A DNA stretch of 64,000 bases from Arthrinium phaeospermum (lineage: Eukaryota; Ascomycota; Sordariomycetes; Amphisphaeriales; Apiosporaceae), in the NCBI GenBank assembly GCA_006503535.1, contig QYRS01000005.1, positions 1,798,001 to 1,862,000 on the forward strand. The letters are read 5' to 3'. The translations under genes and the position numbers were made by a program. Numbering within the stretch: position 1 is the first letter of the stretch; every line of letters begins with the position of its first letter. The notes below the pieces were generated by a model. That model ran no database searches and had not been told where the DNA came from. It saw nothing but the letters and a program-made list of their open reading frames with translations. Below, piece after piece: positions 49,301-59,355 of this stretch.

Positions 49301-52300
49301 AAGGAGCCCAAGCTCAGCAAAAAGGAGCTCGAAAAGCTTGAGAAGGAGAAGCGGAAAGCGGAGAAGGAGCGTGCGAAGCAGGAAGCTCGGGAGGCCGAAG
49401 AGCGTGCAGCTCAAGAAGCCTTAGAGGCCGAAGAGCGCGCCGCCGAGGAAGCCCGGGAAGCTGAAGAGCAGGCTGCTCGAGAGGCCGAGGAGGAAGCCGC
49501 CCGGGAAGCAGAAGAGCAGGCCGCTCGCGAAGCAGAAGAGGCTGCCAAAGCCGAAGCCGAAGCTGCCGAGATTGAGCAGGAGGAGCGCGAGCTGGCTACA
49601 TTGAAAGCCAAACAGGCACGACGCAAGCTTCCTAGGAGGGATCAGGAGAGTTTGACATTCTGACCGAAAATGCGAATCGCCGCGCCGCAGAGCAAGCCGA
49701 CAAAGAGGCCGAGGAAGCCGAGCGTGAACGCATTGAAGCTGAGAGCAAGCTGCCCGAGAGGCTGAGGAAGAGGCTGCCCGAGAAGCCGAGGAAAAGCTGC
49801 CCGAGAAGCTGAGGAAGAAGCTGCCCGGGAAGCTGAGGAGCAGGCCGAAATCGAGCGGCTTGAAGCTGAAGAAGCTGCCAAGAAGAAGTCGAAGAAGAGC
49901 TCATCCAAGTCGCGTGAACGCATTGAAGCTGAAGAGCAAGCTGCCCGAGAGGCTGAGGAAGAGGCTGCCCGAGAAGCCGAGGAAAAAGCTGCCCGAGAAG
50001 CTGAGGAAGAAGCTGCCCGGGAAGCTGAGGAGCAGGCCGAAATCGAGCGGCTTGAAGCTGAAGAAGCTGCCAAGAAGAAGTCGAAGAAGAGCTCATCCAA
50101 GTCCGAGGATAAGAAATCCAAGTCCAGCAAGGACAAGTCGTCCTCTAAGGACAAGGATAAGAAGTCGTCTAAAGAGAAGGAAAAGGAAGCGAAGGAAAGG
50201 GAAGCAAGGGAAAAGGAAGAAAAGGAGAGGGAAGAACGGGAGAGAGAGAAGAGAAGGAGCCGGATGAGTATCCGGATCCAGGTGATTTTGATGATATGGA
50301 TTTCGACGGCATCGAATTGGACGAAGCAGAAGTCGACGAGTTGTTGTCTCCACCACTCCCAGCTATCACAACGACTAGGGAAAAGCCCGACCCATTCTCT
50401 TTCTGGGGTGCAGCAAACAAAAAGAAAGGTACGTCGCCTCAGGCTACTGCACTGCAGATTCCCAAGGCTAACCCACCCCTAGCATCGCCCGAGCCCGAGG
50501 CGTCCAAAAATTCGGAGGATGCTGCCGATAAACCTGCATCGCAGCCAAAGAGGGCGTCTGCGATTGCTAACATACCTCCAAAGAGGACCGGAAGAAGTCC
50601 AAATCATCCAGAAGGGAGAAAGCGATCGTGGACGACGAGGCTGCTCCACCCAGGAAAAGCAAAAAGGACAAGGACCCACCTGGAGCTTCCCTATGGATGG
50701 GTTTGACGACGAGATTGTTGAGATTGTAGACATGGCCCCAAAGAAGTCCAAGTCCAGCAAGAAGAGCAAGCGAGCCAAGGAGATGATACGTACCACCACC
50801 GCCAGAGGTACCTATGGCGCCTCCAGCGGTGCCCGATGTTCCCTCGTCTCCACCTCCCGATGGAAGTTCCCCGAGGAAGGACCGTGTCAAGATCAACCGG
50901 GAGGGGGCCTCATCATGGGGCATGTGGGGTTCCAGGAGGAAAAGAAGCCTTCTAGGCCTAGAGGCGAAGAAAAGCGGTCACGTTCCGATCGCAAGGAAGG
51001 GAAGAAAAGTCGTCGAAAGGATCAACTTCCGACAAGGCTGACCAATTCCCAATGCTGCATCATCTTCTAAACCTAGGGCTAGCATGTTTAAGAGCACTCC
51101 GCCGTTGTCGCGCTCGATGTCGACGCGCGACAAGCGCCTTGGCGGAAAGTCGAGCTCACGTCGGCACTCATTCGACATGTCTGGCGGTCTCGGATCGCCG
51201 CCTCTGGAGGAGCCTGCGCAAATGTCATCCAAAGCCGCCAAGATCTTGGGTGTAGACAAGAACCGAAAGAGCAGATATCGCCGCCACGAGAATGACGATG
51301 ACGTCGTCATGGCTGATCCTTTTGAGGCAACTCCCGGCCCAGACAAGTCGTCGCGAAGGAGAACGCGCACGAAACCCGAAGAGGACCCTGTCATGGTCGA
51401 TCCTTATGGCCCTGCCGAACCTCCTCCAGTGAAGCGTAGCGTTTCAAATGCCAAGAAGGGGTTTTCCAGTCTCTTTGGCGGGCTCAAATCATCTGCGAAA
51501 TCGGACCCTCGTCCTGAGGAGCGACCAGAACCTCGTCGGCGCCACACAATGCACTCGAGCCACCCGAAGATGAGATGCGGGCCGGAAAGAAGTCGAAGCG
51601 ATCCTCGCGGGACGAAGCAGAGGCAGCCATGACGGATGCTGACCACGATGCTCGCCGGGCAGCACGGCGCGCTAGACGAGCTGAAAAGGAGGCTGCCGAA
51701 GACTCACGTCGTACTAAAGACTCATCCAAGCGTGACCGTCGCAAACGTGAAGACGACGAGGAAGCTCGCCGGCAGGAGGACCGCGAAGCCAGGCGCGCCG
51801 AACGACGTGCTGCACGGCAAGCAGAAGAGGATCGCCGTGCTGCCGAGGAACACGAGGCGCGGGAAGCTGCGCGAGCTGAGCGCAAACGCCAGAAAAGGTC
51901 AGCTGGAGACGACAAAGACGCACACCGTCGCCGGTCCACACGAGACGAACCTCGGCGATCGCGCCACGCCGCCGAAGTACCAGACGAAGAAGAGGAGCGC
52001 AGAAAGCGGCGTGAAGCAAGACGTGCTGCCCGTGCCGAGGCAGAGGCCGCCGCCGCCGAAAAGAGTGGCCGCCACCGGTCTTCCCCCCAAAAGGACTACA
52101 TCTTTTCGTCCAAGTCCAGGCATCACACGGATGACGAACGGCACAGAAGCAAACGACCAGCCTGGCCGCACTCAGGTACCGATTCTTGGGTGAAGGAACA
52201 CTCCGATGCTGGCCCCCCTCCTGACGATGGTCCCTCTGCAGACGCACCAGCTCCGATTGACGATGACGAGGCGCGCCGCGCCGCGCGAAGAGCCCGTCGT

Positions 52301-52441
52301 GAACGCCGAGAGAATGGCGACCGTGAACGACCACGTGTTGCATCTGACGGCTTCGGCGACAACGCAGCACCGCCCCCGCCCCCACAGCCCGCATTCGACG
52401 CCACGCCTCGCAGCAGCTGGTGGCGTAAGATTACCGGATAA
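46356..52441 (+). CDS. Large repetitive charged protein with Trp-acidic / poly-Lys / Glu-Pro blocks (unknown function)
   Basis: I do not recognise a named family. Parts, in order: an N-terminal region with VEVRLNLIARAWQ or RLNWEMLVEVYY; GFSQFAKKKKKATPAAFNW; a Gly/Asp stretch; about 13 units of the form DDIWG-x(3-6)-SKKDKKKKKG followed by EPEPEP linkers (about 47190-49030); an Ala/Glu coiled-coil region (49330-50090) with a 192-bp tandem duplication; KKSKKSSSKS; an acidic FDDMDFDGIELDEAEVDELL; PDPFSFWGAANKKKG; an Arg/Ala/Glu-rich helix region (51600-52100); and the C-terminus SSWWRKITG. That is about 2,000 aa if read in one frame. No single frame is open throughout; many breaks are inferred (for example near 47006, 47232, 47580, 47940, 49000, 49290). 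Conserved composition across breaks argues for one gene. Introns are possible and unresolved. Confidence 0.7.
47190..49030 (+). repeat. Degenerate tandem array of W-KKDKKKK-EPEP coding units
   Basis: About 13 imperfect units, each roughly 90-170 bp. The coding pattern is [DE][DE][IF]W[GA], 3-6 residues, [ST]KKDK(3-5)G, then an acidic/Pro linker with EPEPEP runs. Clear examples start near 47690, 47790, 48165, 48300, 48435 and 48550. The Trp and the KKDK core are the most constant parts. The opposite strand reads as a Gly/Ser/Leu-rich shadow. Confidence 0.8.
49722..50103 (+). repeat. Tandem duplication, 190-bp and 192-bp copies
   Basis: Copy 1 spans 49722-49911 and copy 2 spans 49912-50103. 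They are the same sequence except that copy 1 lacks one A in gctgaagagc and one A in the gaggaaaaagc run. Copy 2 is 64 codons and in frame (ERIEAEEQAAREAEEEAARE...); copy 1 is frame-broken by its two missing bases. Confidence 0.9.
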
Positions 52442-53280
52442 ACGAGCCATTAGATTGTGAGATTAACTCGATGGTTGGATACGAAGATGTGATATTACTT
52501 GATTGAACAGCGTTATGGTTATTATGATGTACATGGCATTTTCACTGGTGTAGGAAACAAGTGTGAGCAATAATTTGGCATGAAGGGATGATTGTAACGT
52601 CTTCTTACCTGGGTTTGGGTTTTGGTGGTCTCTTTCTTTTTTGGTGTATGTGCCCTTCCCGGTGTGGGCGTTTGCAAGACGCAGCGGCCGGCGGGTGGGG
52701 GGTGTCTACATACTTACTTATGATGTTACGGGATCTAGAAAAGGTTACGCCCGTGTTTGTTGTTTGATTTATATTGAAGATATACCCCCTCCTACCTACC
52801 TAGACACATGAATACATAAGTGTCTGTACCATTCAAGTCATCGATGTTTCAATGTTCCAGTGCGTGCAGTAGTTGTCCTCCAGTGATATGTGATTAGTGC
52901 AGCAAGTACGGGAAGTGGTAGCCTCATGGGATGGGGAGCGCGTAGGAGAGCAATGTACCATACGAGGCATTCCCACTTGCAGGAGTCACCCATTTTCAAG
53001 GCATCGCATGTAGAATACCCAGCTGATTACTTCCAGCTTCTTAATCCAAGTAAATGATTTCCACGTCGGTCAAATTCCCAGTGAACAGGTGGGGTGCTCG
53101 GGGCAGGGTGACTTTCAAGGAGTCACCTTGCCTCAGGAAGGAGCCATGGATATGTGAAGGCGCGGTAAGGGAAGCTGCATCATGTAGGTACCTACCTACC
53201 TACTTTCAAACGGAGCCATATAAACCAAAACACGCCCTCATTCCCATAACAATCAGCAGCAGGCAGCAGGTCAAAAGCCG
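52442..53280. other. Intergenic region with TACC repeats upstream of the tRNA
   Basis: 3' UTR of the repetitive-protein gene and 5' flank of the tRNA gene. Simple CTACCTACC motifs occur near 52791-52803 and 53184-53204. No ORF with a motif is seen. Confidence 0.4.
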
Positions 53281-53361
53281 GCACCCGTGGCGTAGTAGTT
53301 AACGTACTCCTCCCCCATTTGAGGCAAAGGAGTGACCCGAGTGCAAATCTCGGCGGGTGCA
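53281..53361 (+). tRNA. Probable tRNA-Gly(CCC) with a 9-nt intron and unusual loop
   Basis: A full cloverleaf can be drawn. Acceptor stem 53281-53287/53354-53360 (GCACCCG/CGGGTGC, 7 bp); D arm 53290-53293/53302-53305; anticodon stem 53307-53311/53328-53332 (CTCCT/AGGAG, 5 bp); T arm 53337-53341/53349-53353 (CCGAG/CTCGG) with loop TGCAAAT; discriminator A. The loop 53312-53327 is 16 nt, so an intron is needed. The best fit is loop CC-CCC-A plus a final A, with intron TTTGAGGCA after position 37, giving anticodon CCC. Position 33 is then C, not the near-universal T, so the isotype is not certain. A T6 pol III terminator follows. Confidence 0.75.
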
Positions 53362-53388
53362 TCAGATCGATTCCTGGTGTGAGCATAC

Positions 53389-53394
53389 TTTTTT
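53389..53394 (+). terminator. RNA polymerase III T-run terminator of the tRNA
   Basis: Six T residues 28 nt after the tRNA 3' end, with further T runs downstream (53398-53412). This is the standard pol III stop signal. Confidence 0.65.
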
Positions 53395-53702
53395 GAATCT
53401 TTTTGCATTTTTTTCTCTGCCTGTCTTCTAAAACCATTACACTACCTTGCATTGTCTGACCAGGAAAACGCTGTCCATGCTGCCTATGGTGTACGATGGC
53501 TTACCTTCGCCTGTTTGATGCATCACATCGTTGACTGGCACTACTGACCCATCGTAGGTGATGTAAAGTACATGCATTCTACAGTGTCTGTTTTTCTTTT
53601 CACAGCATGGAATTAAAAAAATTAGCAAGTGCTCGATACGGATTTTCTAATCACCACTTCAAGATGTCTATTTGGTCTCGTCGCTTCTAAGTTGGTGGCA
53701 CA
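53395..53702. other. Short intergenic region between tRNA and propeller gene
   Basis: T-rich 3' flank of the tRNA, then the 3' side of the minus-strand propeller gene. No gene is seen. Confidence 0.35.
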
Positions 53703-54767
53703 TCACGGTCGATACTTAGATGTGTCAACGGCAACCACCTTCCCAGGCATGCTAGTAGTAATGTAAAGCACATGCCTATCCTGCCCCGTCCGACCAAACG
53801 CCGCCGCCGTGTTCCCTCTCACCACGTCCGAGTCCGCACCTCCCAGCACGGGCACCACCTTCTTCCCGTCGGGGCTGATGGCGTACGTCGTGTTGCCCTT
53901 GTTGCTGGCCGCCCAGATGGTCCCGTCGGCGCCGATGGCGAAGTCGTCCAGGAACACCTCGCCGGCGACGGTCGCCACCGTCTCAACGGCGGCCGCCCCT
54001 TCTTCAACGACGGAGCCGTCCGGGGCGATCTTCATCCGGTAGATGCTGAGGGTGGCGCTGTTGCTGAAGTAGAGGTACCCCTCGTGCACCCGGAGCCCGT
54101 TGATGCCGGTGGGGGCCGTGGCGGTCCCCTGCATCTCGGGCACCTTGACGGCGACGTCGTAGTGGCCGGTGGCGGCGTCGACGCGAAAAACCTGGCCCAG
54201 GACGGAGTCGGCGACCAGCAGGATATCATGGCCCCGGCCGCAGCCGGGCAGGGCGGCGGCACCGTTCAGCACGATGGCTTCGGTGATGTTGGCGACGAGG
54301 CGGGTGGATGTAGACGTAGTAGTAGCAAGACCATGGTGCGCGGCGTTGTCGTTATTGAAGACGACCTCGAACACGGCCGAGGCGTTCGGCTGGGCCGTGA
54401 GGTTGGTGCGGGAGCCCGCCACCAGGAAGGTGTCGGGCCTGGTCTCAGCGATACCGAGTAGGCCCTGGACCTGGTCGCTGAAATCGTGCACGAGCGACAC
54501 GGGCGGCTGGTCGGAAAAGGGGCGCTGGACCAGGTACAGCTGCGCCGCGGGGGAGAGGATGGTGACGAGCAGGTCGCCGTTGGGGCGGACCGCGATGTTC
54601 TCGACCCAGGTCCCTGGGTCGCTGAACTGGTAGACGTCTCGGTAGGGCAGGGGGAGGGAGCTACCCTGGGTTGTTGAGATTTCGGCGGCCATGGTCAAGC
54701 CGAGAGTCAGGCTTAGGCGCGCGAGGCGTTGGAAAGCGATGCGCATTCCAGCAGTGGTAGTATGCAA
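53703..54767 (-). CDS. Secreted SMP-30/gluconolactonase-like six-bladed beta-propeller protein
   Basis: Intact single-exon gene of 354 aa. An N-terminal signal peptide is likely (hydrophobic LARLSLTLGLTMAAE; the better start may be MRIAFQRLA at 54746, 7 codons in). The rest has repeated blade-like strands: WVENIAVRPNGDLLVT, VQGLLGIAETRPDTFLVAG, HDILLVADSVLGQVFRVD, GINGLRVHEGYLYFSN, LDDFAIGADGTIWAASN and GQDRHVLYITTSMPGKVVAVD. This matches fungal TolB/SMP-30-like propellers, several of which sit near metabolite genes; none are here. Catalytic function is unproven. Very GC-rich third positions give long antisense ORFs, which I disregard. Confidence 0.82.
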   Translation of the reverse strand: MHTTTAGMRIAFQRLARLSLTLGLTMAAEISTTQGSSLPLPYRDVYQFSDPGTWVENIAVRPNGDLLVTILSPAAQLYLVQRPFSDQPPVSLVHDFSDQVQGLLGIAETRPDTFLVAGSRTNLTAQPNASAVFEVVFNNDNAAHHGLATTTSTSTRLVANITEAIVLNGAAALPGCGRGHDILLVADSVLGQVFRVDAATGHYDVAVKVPEMQGTATAPTGINGLRVHEGYLYFSNSATLSIYRMKIAPDGSVVEEGAAAVETVATVAGEVFLDDFAIGADGTIWAASNKGNTTYAISPDGKKVVPVLGGADSDVVRGNTAAAFGRTGQDRHVLYITTSMPGKVVAVDTSKYRP

Positions 54768-55946
54768 GCAGACTTTGTGTTTTTGGGATTTGGGTTCTTG
54801 GTCTCAGAGGACTCGTTTGGTCTTAGATACTCATTAAGACATTAATTCGAGACCGGCATTATGTCTGGCTTTATATTCCCCGAACGCAGGTTTATGGACG
54901 GAGTGGCCGAACCAGAGCCTAGTCGTCGAAACGGCTTACTGCGCCGCGTCTGACACATCGTCAGCAAGACCGTTTTCTTTGTCAGTTCGCTGTTGTCGTA
55001 CACGTCCGGCGGTGCTGTTTAAAATGGCCTCAATTTAAGAGTGGTGGCCCTATCGGGATTGACGGGGACAGGGTTCTGTCATACGTGAACCGGCCTAGTG
55101 GGAGATCTCCGCATTTAGGGGGGATGCCGGGGCCCAATGTAGATATCCCGGCGAGCCGGATTAGGAAATGCCCTAGCGGTATGACTCGCAGGCCGCTGCT
55201 TATTTTCTAGGGCGCGGGTTCATACTTAAGGCCTGCTTTACATAGCGGTGCAGATCTCGATACAAGTGTGAAAAGAAGCGGCCTTCTTTGATTCATTGGC
55301 GCTTCCGATACCTGCTAGTGAAAGAGTTAGGGAGACCTGCCCTGGGGCGGCGCATTTTGATATCGGGCTCATCAATGCTATTGATTTGGCCTGGCCAAGA
55401 CTTGTTATATTTCTATACCCCTAGGTTGCTTTTACACCATCGCCGCACATTGCTATTGTTTACGCCCCTGGTAACAATGGCAACCATGCTCTACAACTTG
55501 AGGTCATCAAGGCATCTTCTTCATCGAGTATCTTCCATGCATCAGTCCTTCTCGATACATACATAATACAAGGCCAATCCAGCCCGTAGAAGATTATGGC
55601 TGGAAGAGTGCAAAGAGAGCCGATTACTTAGGCCTTCCATCTCCTCGGGGGAACGAGATGATATTGCCAACAAAAGAAGATCACAAAGACTTGCCACCCG
55701 GCTTTGTCCCATTGGGCTTCCTTACTGCGATCACGAAGCCTTGAACTCGAGAGCCGGAAACAATGAAGTTGATATGGATGCGATGCATTAATAGAGCGCG
55801 ACCCCCTTTCTTAAGCAGTGCGCGCTCATCGACGGATGTGATGTTCAGTATCGCCTTACCCCCCGAGAAAAATACCAACCAATGAGAAACACCATGTCAC
55901 CAATATCTTCTCTATAAGACCGAAGCATAAATCGAGACAATAGTAA
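54768..55946. other. Intergenic region, no gene seen
   Basis: Promoter of the propeller gene (minus) and upstream flank of the Cys-rich ORF (plus). A 92-codon plus-strand ORF at 55288-55566 has no recognisable motif and is not called. Confidence 0.4.
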
Positions 55947-56351
55947 ATGTGCTACTCCGAAGAACTCAACACCGTCTGCTCCGAATGCCGCACCAGCCCG
56001 ACCCGCCGGCCCCAGCTCCTGCAGCACAAGTGCTTCGACGTGCTGAAGCACAAGCGGCGCTACGGCGGGTGCGGGCGGGCGTCCGAGCGGCCCTTCACGA
56101 CCATTGTGCGCAGCGGCGTGTGCCGGAGCTGCCGAATCGGCCGGCGCGGCGGCGGCGGCGGGAGCAGCAATAGGTCGGCGACGGACCCTCTTCTTCGGCC
56201 GCCGTACTACCGCCGTCGGGACGACGATGATGACGATGGTGATGCTGATGGTGAGCAGCCTCCGCGGGCCGCCGAACAGGATAATAAGCCGGACGGTGGA
56301 TGGCTCAGACAGGCAATACGGCTGTGTTGCTGCTGTTGTATGCGACGTTAG
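55947..56351 (+). CDS. Small Cys-rich protein with CxxC pairs and a Cys5 tail (hypothetical)
   Basis: 134 aa starting MCYSEELNTVCSECRTSP. It has two CxxC pairs (CSEC about residue 11, CRSC about residue 58) with CFDVLKHKRRYGGCG between them, a pattern that could bind zinc. A Gly run, an Arg/Asp-rich linker and a C-terminal CCCCCMRR follow. The Cys run beside basic residues could be a palmitoylation or membrane site; that is inference. A 220-codon ORF lies antisense, but the ordered Cys spacing favours this strand. I recognise no family. Translation is not proven. Confidence 0.5.
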   Translation: MCYSEELNTVCSECRTSPTRRPQLLQHKCFDVLKHKRRYGGCGRASERPFTTIVRSGVCRSCRIGRRGGGGGSSNRSATDPLLRPPYYRRRDDDDDDGDADGEQPPRAAEQDNKPDGGWLRQAIRLCCCCCMRR

Positions 56352-56611
56352 ATATCCTTGCTGGATTTGACTACATAACCATACCAGCAGATATACATAC
56401 GTATGCACAAGCAAATGAAACCATAATAACCATTGCACATATTCTGCCATTATGCCTGCTTGTATATACCATGTAACCAGTAAGGAACCCAGCGTATGTC
56501 GTCCCATCGTAATATCACCCGATAGCTAGAAGCAACCCATATAAATTCCAATATAACCCTAACCCAAAACCCAAATATCACGCCCCCGCCCCCCTTTTCC
56601 ATCCCAATCAT

Positions 56612-58841
56612 TCAATCATCATCATCTTCATCCTCCCCCGCCACTCTCCGCCGGAACACCATCGCCACCATCCGCCGCGGCCAGCCCGAGATGGCCTCGG
56701 CCCACTCGTCGAGCACGTCACTAAAAAACATGAGCAGCCGGCTGAAGAAGAAGAGGCTCAGGAACGAGATGGTGGCGACCACGGCGAAGGTGTACCAGTA
56801 CGTGTTGCCGTTCCACCACTTGTACAGGTCCTCGATCTGGATCGAGAAGTAGCTCGTGATGAAGCTGATGGGCAGGAAGAAGACGCTGAGCTTGGCCAGC
56901 AGCGTCGCGCTCCGCGTCAGGCGCGCCGTGGCCGACGAGTCCTTTTGCTGGGTGAGGTTGAAGTACTGGAATTGGGGGTACAGGTTAGCTAGCAGCTCTT
57001 CTATAAAAAGGCGAAAGACGCCTTGCTCCTCCCGACCCGAACTTACGGTATTCGACAGCGCGTTGATCTCCTCGAGGTAGCCTTCGATGGTGTTGAGCAT
57101 GAGCCACCGCAGGCGGTCCGCGAGGCGGTCGAACCGGTTCAGGGCCGACTCGGACAGGAACACTTTTCGATTCTGGGCGTACGACACCCGCGCGTACTCC
57201 GTCTCGTCGCCCTCGAAGTTCGTCGTGTTCATCCTGCTGAGACGTCGCTCAGGAATTGGCTCAGAGTTCTTGTCGCTCGTACGCATGATCTTGCCGATGA
57301 GATAGCGGTACCCCTCAAACAAGTGCTTCAGCTCGCGGAGGTCTTTGGTGAGGTAGTGCAGAACGGGGATGATGTCCGTGGCCTTGGTTTTGCTTTTCCG
57401 AGTCTGGTGTTTATCAGTATCATTTTACGGGCACTGTATCACCATGCAACTTACCGCGCTATGCAATATTTTCGGTGTCTGATATAAGTTAGTAGAGGTG
57501 GTCTCCATGATAATATATCTATATTTGACACTTGCAACTTGGAAGACTCACAATATCCACTAGCTTCCTCGCACAGAGCCTCAGAGGTACTGCCGCTACG
57601 TAGTCCTCAAAAAGGTAGTAGAACAAGTTGCTGGTCCCTTCGGCAGCCAGGTCCTCGGACGTGATGGAATCCTCGCCTGGTTCCCGTGGGTGGGACATGG
57701 CCTGTAGAGACTGGCGGACTGACGCCTGCGAGAGTGGTTGGTCCTCAAACCTCTTGAATCCAAGCTCCGACAGTTGAATCAGAACCGTGGATATATTGGA
57801 CCTCATGTTCTGGATCTCGGCTGAGCGCCAAGCGTTCTCGGACTCAGGGGCCTCGCAGTCCGGCTTGTCATGTATCGATATCACCGTGCCTGCCACGACA
57901 TTAGTTCCGCTGTACCACGGATGCCAGGAGTTAAGAGTTCCCTACTGTCATGGCACACGGCTAGCCAGCGATAATGCCGAGGTGGTATGATACTGTGTTT
58001 GTCCTTGTCTGGGCGCGTGTCGGCCAACTGCTCATCCAACCTGGGCCGATTGTGTAGCCAATGGGCACCGATACAGAGAGCTTCAAGTTCATGTCAGCTT
58101 GACGTTTTCAGGTTTGAAATTGGCAATGAGTACCTTTCGGGTTCAAGTCAATATCAGAGTAATTCACCGTGTTCTTCATCATCATGAAGAAATCCAGATT
58201 GTCGTTACCAAAGGCCGGCGAGGCGGAGGAAGACGGGTTCTTTGCCGAGTTGCCAGGCAGCGACAGCTTCTCTAGCCGGATGGCCTTCTGTGTACCGCCG
58301 AGTCCTTTCTCAACATCGTTGGGTTTCCGCGCGGCGGCCAGAGCTCCCGGGTCTTTCCCCTTGGTCTGGGGTGAGGTGGGCTTCTTGCGGGGCCGGGTCA
58401 TGAGACTTGTCAATCGTCTCGACAGGCCATAGTGTTCCCCGAGCCGCACAGTCAGGGCCCTGTTGTGTTCATCGTTTGCCGTCCAGATATTGCTGGTTGC
58501 GACTTGTTAGAAGGGTGTATTGAGCCGTGCAAAAGATACCAAGCACCGTGGTAAAGTCGTGCCAAGCACTCTAGGCCCTTCTTCTCCGGCAAAGGAAGAG
58601 GGAGCACTTACATCCAACGAATAGGAAAGCCTTCATCGCGCTTCGCACCGAGGCGTTCTTCAATGTCCGGATCCTCAAGATTGTAGGCGATGCGCGCATG
58701 GTTGGGACCGAACTCTACCATGAAGTTCTTGCAGCCTTCTGCGGTCGCATACTTCTCGGCGTGCTCGAAGGCGCCCTGGTCATCCAGGTCAGCGAATTGT
58801 AGGCCCCGCCCAGATGACGAGCTAGACGATGCGGTTTCCAT
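56612..58841 (-). CDS. CorA-like divalent cation transporter family membrane protein
   Basis: Seven exons, all phases consistent: 58612-58841, 58134-58492, 57946-58080, 57552-57889, 57455-57478, 57047-57403, 56612-56965; 598 aa, no lesions. The C-terminus has two membrane helices typical of CorA-like proteins: LSVFFLPISFITSYFSIQI (about residues 500-520) and TYWYTFAVVATISFLSLFFF (about 535-556). They are joined by a short EDLYKWWNGN loop; the canonical GMN motif is absent, as in many fungal relatives. A long soluble N-terminal part includes a helical region before the membrane. The last intron (56966-57046) is 81 nt, in frame and without a stop. It ends in a DEDEDDDD-like acidic tail. Transported ion unknown. 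Confidence 0.82.
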
Positions 58842-59355
58842 TGTCGCGCGCGGCCTTTTCCTCTTGCCTAACTCTTCTCACTTGGCCCCCGAAATTGGAA
58901 TCGAAAAGTGAAAACGTTTCCAATTGACGAGAGACGTGGCAAGGCTGGCATACAAATAAAAGACATGTTGGTGTTCAGCTGGTCGCATGCTGCTGTCCCC
59001 GGCGGCTGGGGTGTCTGTCCCAAAGAGGGCTAGTGTCGGCTACAATACATTAAGTTAGGTACGAATGGGCAATCACATATGATGGTAGTAGCCTGCCCTG
59101 AGACCTTGCGGGACAATGTTTAACTCCCCCTACCAGGTACTGAAGCACACTGTAAGTCGATATTTCTCGAGAAAACCGTCCTGTCTACTCCTATGTGCTG
59201 GATGCCGTAAAGTTCACAGTTTTCAAGAGCAATGCTTCATGCAGGGGTAAACTAACTAGGTATGTAATCCCGTCCGATTTAACAAGCGGCAACGTGAACC
59301 AAGTACTTGGTGCCAATACAAAGGAACGCCCTATTTCCCCAACAACCTGGCCCTC
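58842..59355. other. Intergenic region upstream of the CorA-like gene
   Basis: About 0.5 kb; promoter of the CorA-like gene. No gene is seen. Confidence 0.4.

Noticed and set aside
46356..52441. Identity as the Woronin-body tether leashin
   Set aside because: Both are long, charged and repetitive, but I see no specific leashin motif.
53772..54461. 229-codon plus-strand ORF
   Set aside because: Antisense shadow of the GC-rich beta-propeller gene.
55845..56507. 220-codon minus-strand ORF
   Set aside because: Ala/Pro/Arg-rich low-complexity reading opposite an ORF with ordered CxxC motifs; less likely to be real, though not excluded.
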